A stretch of 64,000 bases of DNA from Moniliophthora roreri. Lineage: Eukaryota > Basidiomycota > Agaricomycetes > Agaricales > Marasmiaceae. Numbering within the stretch: position 1 is the first letter of the stretch; the number at the start of each line of letters is the position of its first letter. Both the position numbers and the translations under genes were made by a program. The stretch is from contig LATX02000017.1 of NCBI GenBank assembly GCA_001466705.2, forward strand, positions 31,457 through 95,456, given 5' to 3'. Positions 22,738 to 33,093 of the stretch are shown here, piece after piece. The notes below the pieces were generated by a model. That model saw only the letters and a list, made by a program, of their open reading frames with translations, was not told the DNA's origin and ran no database searches.

Positions 22738-24156
22738 CTATGTTGGGAGGATATACAGCACCTTGTCCTTATTATCTGACTCAGGAGCAGTCAAAAGGTG
22801 AGGGAGACCGAAGAACATGATATTGTCTGAAGGGGATGATGGTGTCAGCAGAGACACAGGTTGTGGCACATCCACCAGCTTACTAGGAAGTAGTTGGTTA
22901 GTAAGAGATTAGAATAATAAAGAGTAAGTGAGAGACATACCGAAGGATTGACAGTGTTGGCTGCCTCAGCACTAGCTTCATTAGTCGAGTCAATGGTATT
23001 TGTAGGACTAGCTGCATGAGGAGTGGCAGAAGCAGGAGCAGAAGGGCCAGTGTCAGCAGTCTATAAAAACAAAGGAAATATTAATAGAAAGAATATTGAA
23101 TAAGAGAATAAGAAGACTTATGGAGTTTGATGGACCAGCTTTGTTCTCAACAATGCAACCTTTGAAACGTGGAGCTTTGGACCTATTGATCATGATGACC
23201 TTGTTGTTGACAATCATGTATGAGCCAGACTTCAGACCAGTAATGTTGAAATTGGTACTCTTCAAAATCACCTGTACATTGCTAAGAGAAGCAAAGAATA
23301 GATCCATGGGACAAACAACTTTGAATTTGTAGCTGTCAGGCACACTCATGTCCCTAGTGATCCAACCCAGAGAAGTACAGAGGATGTTGAATTGTTCCTC
23401 TGAGGGAGCAAAGTCAGGATTGTGCCAGAATAGGTATTTCAAGATGACATGAGGGTTGGTGCAGCTTGCTCAAAGGAGCTCTCAATGTTGACGAAGAGAA
23501 CTTTTGACAGATTCCTCTTAAACATGGAGAAGGGAAATCTGTTGTTGAATGCAAAAGGACGAAACTATTAAATCGAAGATGGCAGACATCTGGAAAGCAA
23601 GACCTGAGAATATTAAGATTAGAATGAGAATAGATAGAGAGATAAAGAATAATATTACCAGCAAGACTACTCAGTGATTGAACGAAGTGCTGGTTGCTTA
23701 CAGTGAAGGCATCAAAGAAATACATCCTGAATGAGCATTGCAATTGGAGGTGAGAGCATCATTGACAGCAGGTAGATGTCCCTGATCCAGTCTCAGAATG
23801 AGTATTGGCAGCATTGCATTGTGTACATGAGAGTTTGTTGTTAATATCAGCTTCAGCCTGTAGAAAGAAGAATATTTAGAGAAAAAGCAAAGCTGAAAAG
23901 AACAGGAAAGAATATTACCCTAGAATGAGTGGTCAGAGCAGACACAATCTTGTGTACAGGCCAGAAGGTGTCACTGAGGCCAAGATTTAGCAATCCAGGG
24001 TAAGCTAAAGAGAAAAGAATTAGAGAGCATAAGGGTAGATAGTGGGTAAATGAAGCTTACCTCAAAGTACCTCCACAGCCTTAGTTTGGCCAAGAGCTTG
24101 GAGAAGATGAAGGACTGCAGCAGTGTTTTCCTTGGCAGAGCAACCTTGACCCATGC
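22738..24156 (-). pseudogene. geneA of beta1, 3' part (spliced, opposite strand)
   Basis: The 3' half of geneA, read on the minus strand from an LTR-alpha at 24157 to a TAG at 22738-22740. Visible in order are an exon ending in a conserved leucine-rich segment, the cysteine exon (CTQCNAANTHS, then CCQ, an in-frame TGA, and CSHLQLQC) preceded by a GTAATATT...CAG intron, and a long exon with LFWHNPDFAPSEEQFNILCT and SNVQVILKSTNFNITGLKSG. A serine-rich end is last. One cysteine of the first CX2CX6C is changed to Ser. The start of the gene has been removed together with the 3' polypurine tract. The homologous exons in beta2, beta3 and alpha1 support the splice model. Confidence 0.7.
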
Positions 24157-25851
24157 TAATATGTTGAACCTAGAAAAGACCCACTTTTATTCATTTGACA
24201 CTACTTTTGAATTGGAAGACTTTAATATGACATGAGATAACAGATAATAAGGACTAGAGTGAGCCCAGTCTGCTAGTCATTGCTTTAGAGAAGCTATGGA
24301 ACCTTGGAAAGTATGAAGAGCTATATGATATGCTATACAGAAGTGTCGAAGCTGTACTTTCTGACTTATCTATGTATCAGATCCAGAACAGATCACTTCT
24401 GAAACCTGTAGGGAACCTAACTAGAGCCCAATGAACACATTGGCTAGTTAACCAAGCTTTCAAAGTGCTATCAATGGGATTTTAATTTCTATTTTACTTT
24501 TCTATGACATCTGCAAAGTGCAACCTGCAGTCAAACAGTACAGAGGTACTTAGAGGAGACATCGAAACAGAACGATCCTCCTCTGAAGTCAATATACAGA
24601 TCAGAGTCAAAGCAGGTGATCTCTTAATAAAGAATTCACCAGTGGCTAAACAATACACAATAAGCGAACTAGGTACAAAGACAGCTTGGAAAGATGGAAA
24701 TCACTTCCGAAGGACATCCACTACCTACAGATAGATGCAACAAGACATACAAAGAATATCTAATGCACAAGAAGTCCTAAATAAGACTGAGCATGCATTG
24801 TCAAAGGAGATAGGAACAGTAACAGCATGTTCCAACCTTGGAAACTTTGGCATCTAGGCCTCTGCTGATGTGTGGATACTAGAAAGGGAAATGCTGTCAA
24901 GAGATGGGACAGATACAGCCATCCACTCATAGATACCCAACTTAGAAAAGAGAAAATACAAATTATAGAATCTAGAACATCTGGAAATGTAGATACTCTA
25001 GTGGCCAGACTCCATGACATCTGAATATTCCCTCTTTTAGTATCTCAGTCACTCATTTGTCATTTCTTGAATTATTGGACATTATTTATTCTTCTGTAGA
25101 TATATTCCTTGGACCATATATAAGGACAGCTAGATATTCATACATACTCAAGTAACTCTACCCCCTCTGATTGTGAATACATGATGAGTTTGTTTGGTGT
25201 ATAAATTTGTGTGCCATTCCAGTTTTGCTTCCTCACTACAGGCTCTGGAGACTGGTCCTGAGTGACTCCAGAGAGATAGAAATCTGATAATGAACTTGTG
25301 TCATAAGAGATAAGAGTAACATCTTGAGTGCATTGTAGCACTTTTCTAAGAGAAACTTTACACCAAGAAGGAGCCTTGGGCACTTGGAGTGTGGCCTGTG
25401 TGTGTGTCAGGTTGTGGCACACTTAGAGTCTTAGCAAGGGGTGGGCCTGCACTGACCTCTTTGTAGAAATTGGTCTAGGGCCTTTTCCAGTACACTGTAT
25501 GCTGTAGTTATCTTGAAGAAGTCTTGAACTCTGTAGGGTCAGACTATATTGGCTATTGAGTCTTTGTATGGGACTGTAGCTCTTGTGTTTGTGCTTTGTG
25601 CACTGTGTTCTTTGTGTTTGTGTGTGTGTCTACCCAATAAACCCATTTTAAACCCATCTATACTCCTTTGGAGGTGGACACTTTGAAGTAGAACATTTCA
25701 AAAGAGAGTAACAACTTAGCTAAGAGTTTTGTTGGCATTCTAAGTGCAGTAACTCTGATCATGTCGATCCACACTTGCACAACAACCTGAGTTAGACTTT
25801 TGGAGGTTATCTTTTGGGTAGTTTTCCACTAGTCTTATCTTAGACAAATTA
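24157..25851 (+). repeat. LTR-alpha replacing the 3' end of beta1
   Basis: A 1695-bp LTR-alpha (TAATATGTTG...ACAAATTA) with a TATA box at 25117-25124 and AATAAA near 25636. The left flank is geneA exon sequence and the right flank is the middle of LTR-beta, which are not neighbours in the other elements. There is no target duplication. It probably results from recombination between two LTR-alpha insertions, deleting the sequence between them. Confidence 0.8.
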
Positions 25852-26789
25852 ACGGCACAATCATCAAAGAAAAAGAATAAAAGAGATTATAGCTATGAAG
25901 CCTGACTACAATTGGACACTGACAAAGAAATTACCAAACACAGCTCAGTTTATATAATATTTATCACCCAGCTCAGTTTTATTTGTATTTGTGACAGATA
26001 TATTAGATTATTTATATTGTACGGTATATAAGGGGACGTGTTTTGTAGGTGGACAGCAGGAGAGATACTGCCTACTGATTACCAGAGTGTATGATGTTGT
26101 TCAGATAGAAGAGCTACCAGCAATCAGTATTTTTCAACCACTTCGGGCTCTAGCTTAGTTAGTTGTGCAAGAGGCACAGGCTAGTTGAGACCTGAGATTG
26201 TAACCCAAACCAGAGATATAAATAAAAGCTAGGAAGAGCTTAGTTTTTTAACGCAAGAGGTGTGTTTTCCAATAAGAGAAACATTGTATCAGTCTACTAA
26301 GAGGGTAGCTGACATGCATCAGTATTGTCTGGTGTTTTGACATGAATCAGAGAGGGTTTCAGGCTAGCAGTGTCTAGAAGATTTGTCCTCTTGAGAATTG
26401 TTGCAGAACATAGCTAAGAGGGCTATATTCAGGTACAAGAGGTACCTTTGTTCTCACTTAGAAGAAGTTTATTCTTTGGGCAGTTTCTGGTTGAAATCTA
26501 TACCAGTATTTACTTTTGAAGTGATTAATAAAACTACAAAGCCAATAAATATTATACAAACAAACACCCATTTTCGATCTGAGAAGTTGTTTTGAAGGCA
26601 ATCATCTCTGAACTACCAAGTGAGACATTGAGAATTATTCTTGACATTGCGGTAACAGTGAGCCATGCCGAACCAACTCAAAACAAAAACTGAGAATCAA
26701 GAACTTATATATATACCTTTTTCAAGGGTATTTTGGCACCACAGGCCTTGTGTTTTCATAGTAGAGGCATAGGTTTTTGAGCATCTTCA
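25852..26789 (+). repeat. LTR-beta, promoter and 3' portion
   Basis: 938 bases of LTR-beta including a TATA box (TATATAAG, 26025-26032) and ending ATCTTCA. The reverse complement of the promoter half is seen in the beta3 3' LTR at 60684-61713. The first part of the LTR is lost at the LTR-alpha junction. It lies between beta1 and beta2 and serves as 3' LTR of one and 5' LTR of the other. Confidence 0.78.
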
Positions 26790-26791
26790 TC

Positions 26792-26809
26792 TGGAGCCCA
26801 CCACAAGGG
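26792..26809 (+). other. primer binding site of beta2
   Basis: TGGAGCCCACCACAAGGG, 2 bases after the LTR end; same position and core as in beta1 and alpha1. Confidence 0.65.
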
Positions 26810-26995
26810 AGTTTCTAGAGAATATTGTCAGTGAATTGCTTATTGTGAAGAGATAACCTTTAGAAAAGATGATTATATAGAGAATATTAGTTAAGTCTTG
26901 AAGAGATTTGACTTAAAAACACTAGAGATCTTAGAGACAAGTAAAGATCTAGAGTAAGGGCTAGTCAAGATTAGTCCAAAGAAATAAACCATTGA

Positions 26996-28567
26996 AGAAT
27001 TTGTTCAAAGTTCTAGTCCACAGACAGAAGGAGCTTTGTCTAGTCAATTCGAAGCTTCATTGTTATCACAGTCCAGTGTAGGAAGAAGAGCAACAAGGAG
27101 CCATATGAGAACTACAGGCTCACAGTTACTACCACCTGCAGAGAGTTTTACTAGAAGCAGAGTACCCATATATTCAGCTTCAACATTTGGTACTGCAGAA
27201 AGATTTCCACAGTCACAAGAGGAATTTATTCTCAGTCCAGCACCTAGAAGATATAGATTAAAAGCACCACCTGATACACTATTAATACTTACACTGAGAG
27301 AGTCACCTGAACAGACAGAACAAAGCAATAGTTTTAGTTCCAGCTCAGAAGAAGAAGAATATTTTCTCTAGTCAATTCGAAGCTTCATTGTTATCACAGT
27401 CCAGTATAGGAAGAAGAGCAACAAGGAGCCATATGAGAACTACAGGCTCACAGTTACTACCACCTGCAGAGAGTTTTACTAGAAGCAGAGTACCCATATA
27501 TTCAGCTTCAACATTTGGTACTGCAGAAAGATTTCCACAGTCACAAGAGGAATTTATTCTCAGTCCAGCACCTAGAAGATATAGATTAAGAGCACCACCT
27601 AATACACTATTAATACTTTCACCTAGAGAGTCTCCCAAACAGATGGAACAGAGCAGTAGTTCCAGCTCAGAAGAAGAAGAATATTTTGAACCAGACGAAG
27701 AAATTACAGAAGATATTACTGTAGCAGAACAGACTACAATGGCAGACTTAGCACCAAGAGAAAAGTTGAATACACTTACAGATGCAGCAGCCAAAGAAGT
27801 ACAAAATGAGAGAGTATTGAAAATATTATTGAAGATAGATCAATTTGATAAGTTGTGACCTACAACTCTTCAACCATTGCTAGAAGATTTTGAGAATGCA
27901 TTGGACATGGGCCAGGTTAAAGAGGACATGTCAAAGATCTATCTAGTGATGTTGAAGTTTTCATATGATCTAAAACAGCAGCTACAAGATAGAAAAGAAG
28001 CATTGGGCCACTCATGGAGTGAGTTCAAGAAATTATTATTCAGAGAATTCCCAGATTCAGTTGATAATGGCCAAGGATCAATGGTCAGATTGCAGAAGAT
28101 TGTAGCAGTATATCAGAAAGCTACAGACTGGGATCTAGAGAAGCTTAGAGCATATCATAGAGCATTTAAGCTAGAAGCAGCTAAATTGATGAGAGATCCA
28201 CCTATGATTTCGAATTTTGAAGCAATAGGCTTTTATTTAGCAGGTTTAGAACTGTCAGTTCAAGAAAGAGTCCGAATTAGGATGGCTGATTGGTCCCTGA
28301 ACAAGTTAAATTTGGAAACCAAAGATGGAAGAAGAAGAATGGACCCATGGAAACTTCAGGAAGTCATGGAACAAGCAGAGATGATTATGAGTGCAAGCTC
28401 AGGAGATATATATATGGGATTAGGAAGTTTTGCATTGGGAGCTGGAGTTCCACCAGTCAACCCAGGAGTAGGAACAGCAATGCTAAGTGCAGCAATGCCT
28501 TTAGCATATCTATTCCAGCCACCAACAGTACTTCCTACCATGAATATTACTCAACCATCGAAGCCAG
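26996..28567 (+). pseudogene. beta2 Gag, N-terminal two thirds, with a 328-bp tandem duplication
   Basis: Gag of beta2. The Ser/Arg-rich start appears twice (27040-27367 and 27368-27695, period 328, so the repeat shifts the frame). The acidic run SSSEEEEYFEPDEE follows. A TGA (27856-27858) separates it from the helical Gag core, which is open for 240 codons (LEDFENALDMGQ, SWSEFKKLLFREFPDSVD, DWDLEKLRAYHRAFKLEAAK, ISNFEAIGFYLAGLE). The gene is cut at 28567 by LTR-delta within the segment that in beta1 leads to the zinc knuckle. The core is better preserved than in beta1. Confidence 0.8.
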
Positions 28568-28949
28568 TGTTATGCCCATATGACTTGACTCGGCCATAGC
28601 CATACAAAACCTCATATGAGGACTACCTATGTATCCTTCCTATCATATTCTACACGTTTCATTAATCTCCGCACTGTATATCTTATAGCACATTTTTTCT
28701 TGTAGCGACATCTTGGTCACTGTCCTCATGGGCTACACATGTTCTCTGCTTATGCCTTCTCCCATTGGTATATAAACTGCTGTATTCTACTAGTATACCC
28801 CAAGTGGAAAATTAACATTGTTCTACACTCCTCTCTTCGCTCCTGCTACTTTGCTCTCGATCTCACTCATGCAGAGACCCTTTATCTTGGCCAAGCTCCG
28901 TAGTTCAGTAGTGCTGTTGCCGATAGCCTCAGCGAACCCACCTCCTTCA
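28568..28949 (+). repeat. LTR-delta (first copy)
   Basis: About 382 bp from TGTTATGCCC to CTCCTTCA. The boundary is inferred from the break in the Gag frame on the left and a TGG (28952) two bases after the CA end, as in the other elements. 80-90% similar to 40303-40672. Confidence 0.65.
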
Positions 28950-29049
28950 TATGGTGATCCTCATATGGTACTCTCCTTGCCGTTCGGCCACACTCATCCT
29001 TGTCTTTCACATAGTTCTAACAGTATTTTCCACTTCAAACTGCTGAATC

Positions 29050-29660
29050 ATGGATCTCTTTTCCTCTTTCCATTCACAATCATCTGCTCCCACTTCCTTC
29101 ACTGCCAAACAACCGACTAAAGCCAAATCCCAACATCAGAAGCAAGACGCCGACCGCAACCTCTAGGCGCAACGTCAAGCTGCAGGAGTCTCTGTGTCTT
29201 CAGGCAAGGCAGGGCGTACTGCATGCACAAAAACCGCTTTCCAAATGCAGACCGACTTCATTTAGGATTCGCTCAAGGATGGCAGTTCATGGACTGGGCT
29301 GTCGTCAGGCAGTCTCTTTACTTACGACTCCATTTCCACACACCTTTCATGCCAGTCCTCTCAGACAGGCTTTCTCTCTTTCCCTTTTCCTTCAATATTC
29401 GGATCTGACAAATACCTTGGTCAGCCAAGCATGTTTTCTTCCTTCAAATCACCTCTCGACTCGGAAGCCCCTGATGGTTCTGGCAACACTGGTTGGCAGG
29501 CTGGACCTCTGGATGGGGAGGGTGATGAAGAAGGCTTCATTGCAGACTTCACACTGCCTTACCAACCAGCTCTGGATGGAGATGGTAATGAGGAAGGAGG
29601 AGACGGAGACAATGGAGTGCCTGGTGATGGACCTGGTGGTAGTGGTGGAGATGATCCCCC
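29050..29660 (+). pseudogene. delta1 Gag N-terminal part (first copy, cut by N)
   Basis: The same sequence as 31203-31813. The ATG at 29050 opens a Ser/Thr/Gln-rich segment with two TAG stops, then [18 protein letters not shown] and a glycine-rich stretch. It is cut at the N at 29661. Confidence 0.7.
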
Positions 29661-29661
29661 N
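29661..29661. other. assembly seam (single N)
   Basis: The 2152 bases before this N (27509-29660) are repeated after it (29662-31813, offset 2153), and only the second copy continues into unique sequence. This is what an unmerged overlap between two contigs looks like. Confidence 0.9.
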
Positions 29662-30720
29662 CAACATTTGGTACTGCAGAAAGATTTCCACAGTCACAAG
29701 AGGAATTTATTCTCAGTCCAGCACCTAGAAGATATAGATTAAGAGCACCACCTAATACACTGTTAATACTTTCACCTAGAGAGTCTCCCAAACAGATGGA
29801 ACAGAGCAGTAGTTCCAGCTCAGAAGAAGAAGAATATTTTGAACCAGACGAAGAAATTACAGAAGATATTACTGTAGCAGAACAGACTACAATGGCAGAC
29901 TTAGCACCAAGAGAAAAGTTGAATACACTTACAGATGCAGCAGCCAAAGAAGTACAAAATGAGAGAGTATTGAAAATATTATTGAAGATAGATCAATTTG
30001 ATAAGTTGTGACCTACAACTCTTCAACCATTGCTAGAAGATTTTGAGAATGCATTGGACATGGGCCAGGTTAAAGAGGACATGTCAAAGATCTATCTAGT
30101 GATGTTGAAGTTTTCATATGATCTAAAACAGCAGCTACAAGATAGAAAAGAAGCATTGGGCCACTCATGGAGTGAGTTCAAGAAATTATTATTCAGAGAA
30201 TTCCCAGATTCAGTTGATAATGGCCAAGGATCAATGGTCAGATTGCAGAAGATTGTAGCAGTATATCAGAAAGCTACAGACTGGGATCTAGAGAAGCTTA
30301 GAGCATATCATAGAGCATTTAAGCTAGAAGCAGCTAAATTGATGAGAGATCCACCTATGATTTCGAATTTTGAAGCAATAGGCTTTTATTTAGCAGGTTT
30401 AGAACTGTCAGTTCAAGAAAGAGTCCGAATTAGGATGGCTGATTGGTCCCTGAACAAGTTAAATTTGGAAACCAAAGATGGAAGAAGAAGAATGGACCCA
30501 TGGAAACTTCAGGAAGTCATGGAACAAGCAGAGATGATTATGAGTGCAAGCTCAGGAGATATATATATGGGATTAGGAAGTTTTGCATTGGGAGCTGGAG
30601 TTCCACCAGTCAACCCAGGAGTAGGAACAGCAATGCTAAGTGCAGCAATGCCTTTAGCATATCTATTCCAGCCACCAACAGTACTTCCTACCATGAATAT
30701 TACTCAACCATCGAAGCCAG
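29662..30720 (+). pseudogene. beta2 Gag, repeated block
   Basis: Repeat of 27509-28567, including the 240-codon Gag core (30030-30720) and the same TGA. Annotate as one locus with the first copy unless long reads show otherwise. Confidence 0.8.
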
Positions 30721-31102
30721 TGTTATGCCCATATGACTTGACTCGGCCATAGCCATACAAAACCTCATATGAGGACTACCTATGTATCCTTCCTATCATA
30801 TTCTACACGTTTCATTAATCTCCGCACTGTATATCTTATAGCACATTTTTTCTTGTAGCGACATCTTGGTCACTGTCCTCATGGGCTACACATGTTCTCT
30901 GCTTATGCCTTCTCCCATTGGTATATAAACTGCTGTATTCTACTAGTATACCCCAAGTGGAAAATTAACATTGTTCTACACTCCTCTCTTCGCTCCTGCT
31001 ACTTTGCTCTCGATCTCACTCATGCAGAGACCCTTTATCTTGGCCAAGCTCCGTAGTTCAGTAGTGCTGTTGCCGATAGCCTCAGCGAACCCACCTCCTT
31101 CA
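30721..31102 (+). repeat. LTR-delta (repeated block)
   Basis: Repeat of 28568-28949 at an offset of 2153. Confidence 0.65.
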
Positions 31103-31202
31103 TATGGTGATCCTCATATGGTACTCTCCTTGCCGTTCGGCCACACTCATCCTTGTCTTTCACATAGTTCTAACAGTATTTTCCACTTCAAACTGCTGAA
31201 TC

Positions 31203-32966
31203 ATGGATCTCTTTTCCTCTTTCCATTCACAATCATCTGCTCCCACTTCCTTCACTGCCAAACAACCGACTAAAGCCAAATCCCAACATCAGAAGCAAGA
31301 CGCCGACCGCAACCTCTAGGCGCAACGTCAAGCTGCAGGAGTCTCTGTGTCTTCAGGCAAGGCAGGGCGTACTGCATGCACAAAAACCGCTTTCCAAATG
31401 CAGACCGACTTCATTTAGGATTCGCTCAAGGATGGCAGTTCATGGACTGGGCTGTCGTCAGGCAGTCTCTTTACTTACGACTCCATTTCCACACACCTTT
31501 CATGCCAGTCCTCTCAGACAGGCTTTCTCTCTTTCCCTTTTCCTTCAATATTCGGATCTGACAAATACCTTGGTCAGCCAAGCATGTTTTCTTCCTTCAA
31601 ATCACCTCTCGACTCGGAAGCCCCTGATGGTTCTGGCAACACTGGTTGGCAGGCTGGACCTCTGGATGGGGAGGGTGATGAAGAAGGCTTCATTGCAGAC
31701 TTCACACTGCCTTACCAACCAGCTCTGGATGGAGATGGTAATGAGGAAGGAGGAGACGGAGACAATGGAGTGCCTGGTGATGGACCTGGTGGTAGTGGTG
31801 GAGATGATCCCCCACCTCCTGGCAGTGGAGGAGGAGGCGGTAGTGGTGGTAGGCATGGCAGATGCAGTTGTTCTCAGAGCTGATCCCCTGAAAATGATGA
31901 AGCTCTTCTCACTTTCCAATCCATGACCCATGTCCTCAGCTTCTTAGCCAATCGTCTGGAATTAACAAGCAACCCAGAAAGATCATCTCGCGTGAAGTCC
32001 AAACTCAAAGAACCTGATACATACGATGGTAGCAACTCAAAGCTCCTGAAACCCTGGCTAGTGTCTCTCGCCCTTCACTTCAGCGATCAACCTGACGCCT
32101 TCTCCGCTGACACTTCGAAAGTCATGTTCGCCCTTTCCTTCCTTCATGGCAATGCATCAAAGTGGTTCCAGCACGATATTCTTGGCATTTGGCCGGGGCC
32201 TAAAGCTCTTTGGACTGAGAACTACACCACATTCATAAACAAACTCTGGATCAATTTCGGACCTTATAACTCACGAGCCGAAGTGGAGGACACTCTCAAC
32301 AACCTCTGGATGTGTGATGCAGATCACATCCGCACCTACGATCTCAAGTTCCAGAACGCTATGGTTGAACTGGATTGGGGTGAGAATGCCTTCTCTTACC
32401 AGTACTACTGGGGTCTTCCCAACCGCATCAAGGACAAGATGTCTTATGTCAGCTGACCCAATTCTTTCCACATGCTCCGAGATCTCACCCGCTCGATTGA
32501 TGACCGGTATTGGGCTCGACAGGCTGAGAAAGCTCGCACGTCAGGATCTGCCTAGTCTTCAGGCCCGAAGTCTGGCACCAGTTCTGGTTCCGGGGGCAAG
32601 GATAGTAAGGGTTCGTCTTTGAGCAGGAACTCAGGTTCCAACTCCAACTCAGGCAATTCCAAGTCCTCGGACAAAGGCTCTTCCTCTTCCTCTTCCACTG
32701 CTAAGTCAAAGTCTGGTTCAGAGAACCAGTCCAAATTGCTACCCTCTTGGCTTGAAGGCAAGCTCAAGAACGGGAAACTGACGGACGAAGAATGCAAGCA
32801 CCATCAGGAGAGTGGTCTTTGCATGTTCTGCAGTGACAAGCACAACATCAACAACTGTGCGAAGAAGGCCCATAACATGAAAGGTAAAGCATCCAGATAC
32901 GCTGCCTCAATTGACGAAGCACCCTCAGCCGACAAAGCCGATGGGTCTGCTGAGTCAAAAAACTAG
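31203..32966 (+). pseudogene. delta1 Gag
   Basis: One frame of 588 codons from ATG 31203 to TAG 32966, broken by five in-frame stops (two TAGs early on; TGA 31881-31883; TGA 32454-32456; a TAG near 32553). Most are single C-to-T changes of CAG or CGA judged from the sister copy. Domains: Ser/Gln-rich start, acidic linker, glycine/proline stretch (about residues 195-225), then a Gag domain ([36 protein letters not shown], about residues 255-330). A Ser/Gly/Lys-rich region and a cysteine cluster ([13 protein letters not shown]) follow. The knuckle has three, not four, residues between the second Cys and His. The pol that should follow is absent. Confidence 0.82.
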
Positions 32967-33093
32967 ACCGCAGCTCTGATACCTCAACACTGGATCAGAG
33001 TTGCATTGACCCTTCTGGTGTTATCCATGAGGTCATGCTCAATGCATCCGCTCTTTCAAGTCATTCCCTATGTGGAAGCAACGACAATGTGAC

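Larger units (their letters stand above)
5254..26789 (+). mobile_element. Ty3/gypsy element beta1 (with nested insertions)
   Basis: A plus-strand LTR retrotransposon of the beta family. Order: LTR-beta end (5254-5924), primer site, gag, pro, RT, RNase H, integrase, then two opposite-strand spliced genes (geneB and geneA), then an LTR-alpha that replaces the start of geneA, the polypurine tract and the left part of the 3' LTR-beta (25852-26789). It is interrupted by the LTR-gamma chromodomain element (7774-12861) and a solo LTR-alpha (14173-15918). Many nonsense codons and a few frameshifts show it is dead. The 3' LTR is followed directly by another primer site and gag, so beta1 and beta2 lie in tandem sharing an LTR. 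Confidence 0.75.
28568..33093 (+). mobile_element. delta1: 3'-truncated gypsy element, with an assembly-duplicated block
   Basis: An LTR-delta, leader and gag of a different Ty3/gypsy family. The element appears first at 28568-29660, where an N interrupts it. A repeat of 27509-29660 then follows, and the element reads on at 30721-33093. No protease, RT or 3' LTR follows: at 33094 the sequence changes directly to beta2 pol. The 3' part was lost by deletion or recombination. Confidence 0.72.

Noticed and set aside
22730..22740. 24-nt intron at the end of geneA (GTGCTG...CATAG)
   Set aside because: Too short for a spliceosomal intron; the TAG is read instead as the stop codon, at the same place in beta2.
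32552..32797. Acidic 81-codon minus-strand frame
   Set aside because: Complement of the Ser/Gly/Lys-rich part of the delta1 Gag; composition artefact.
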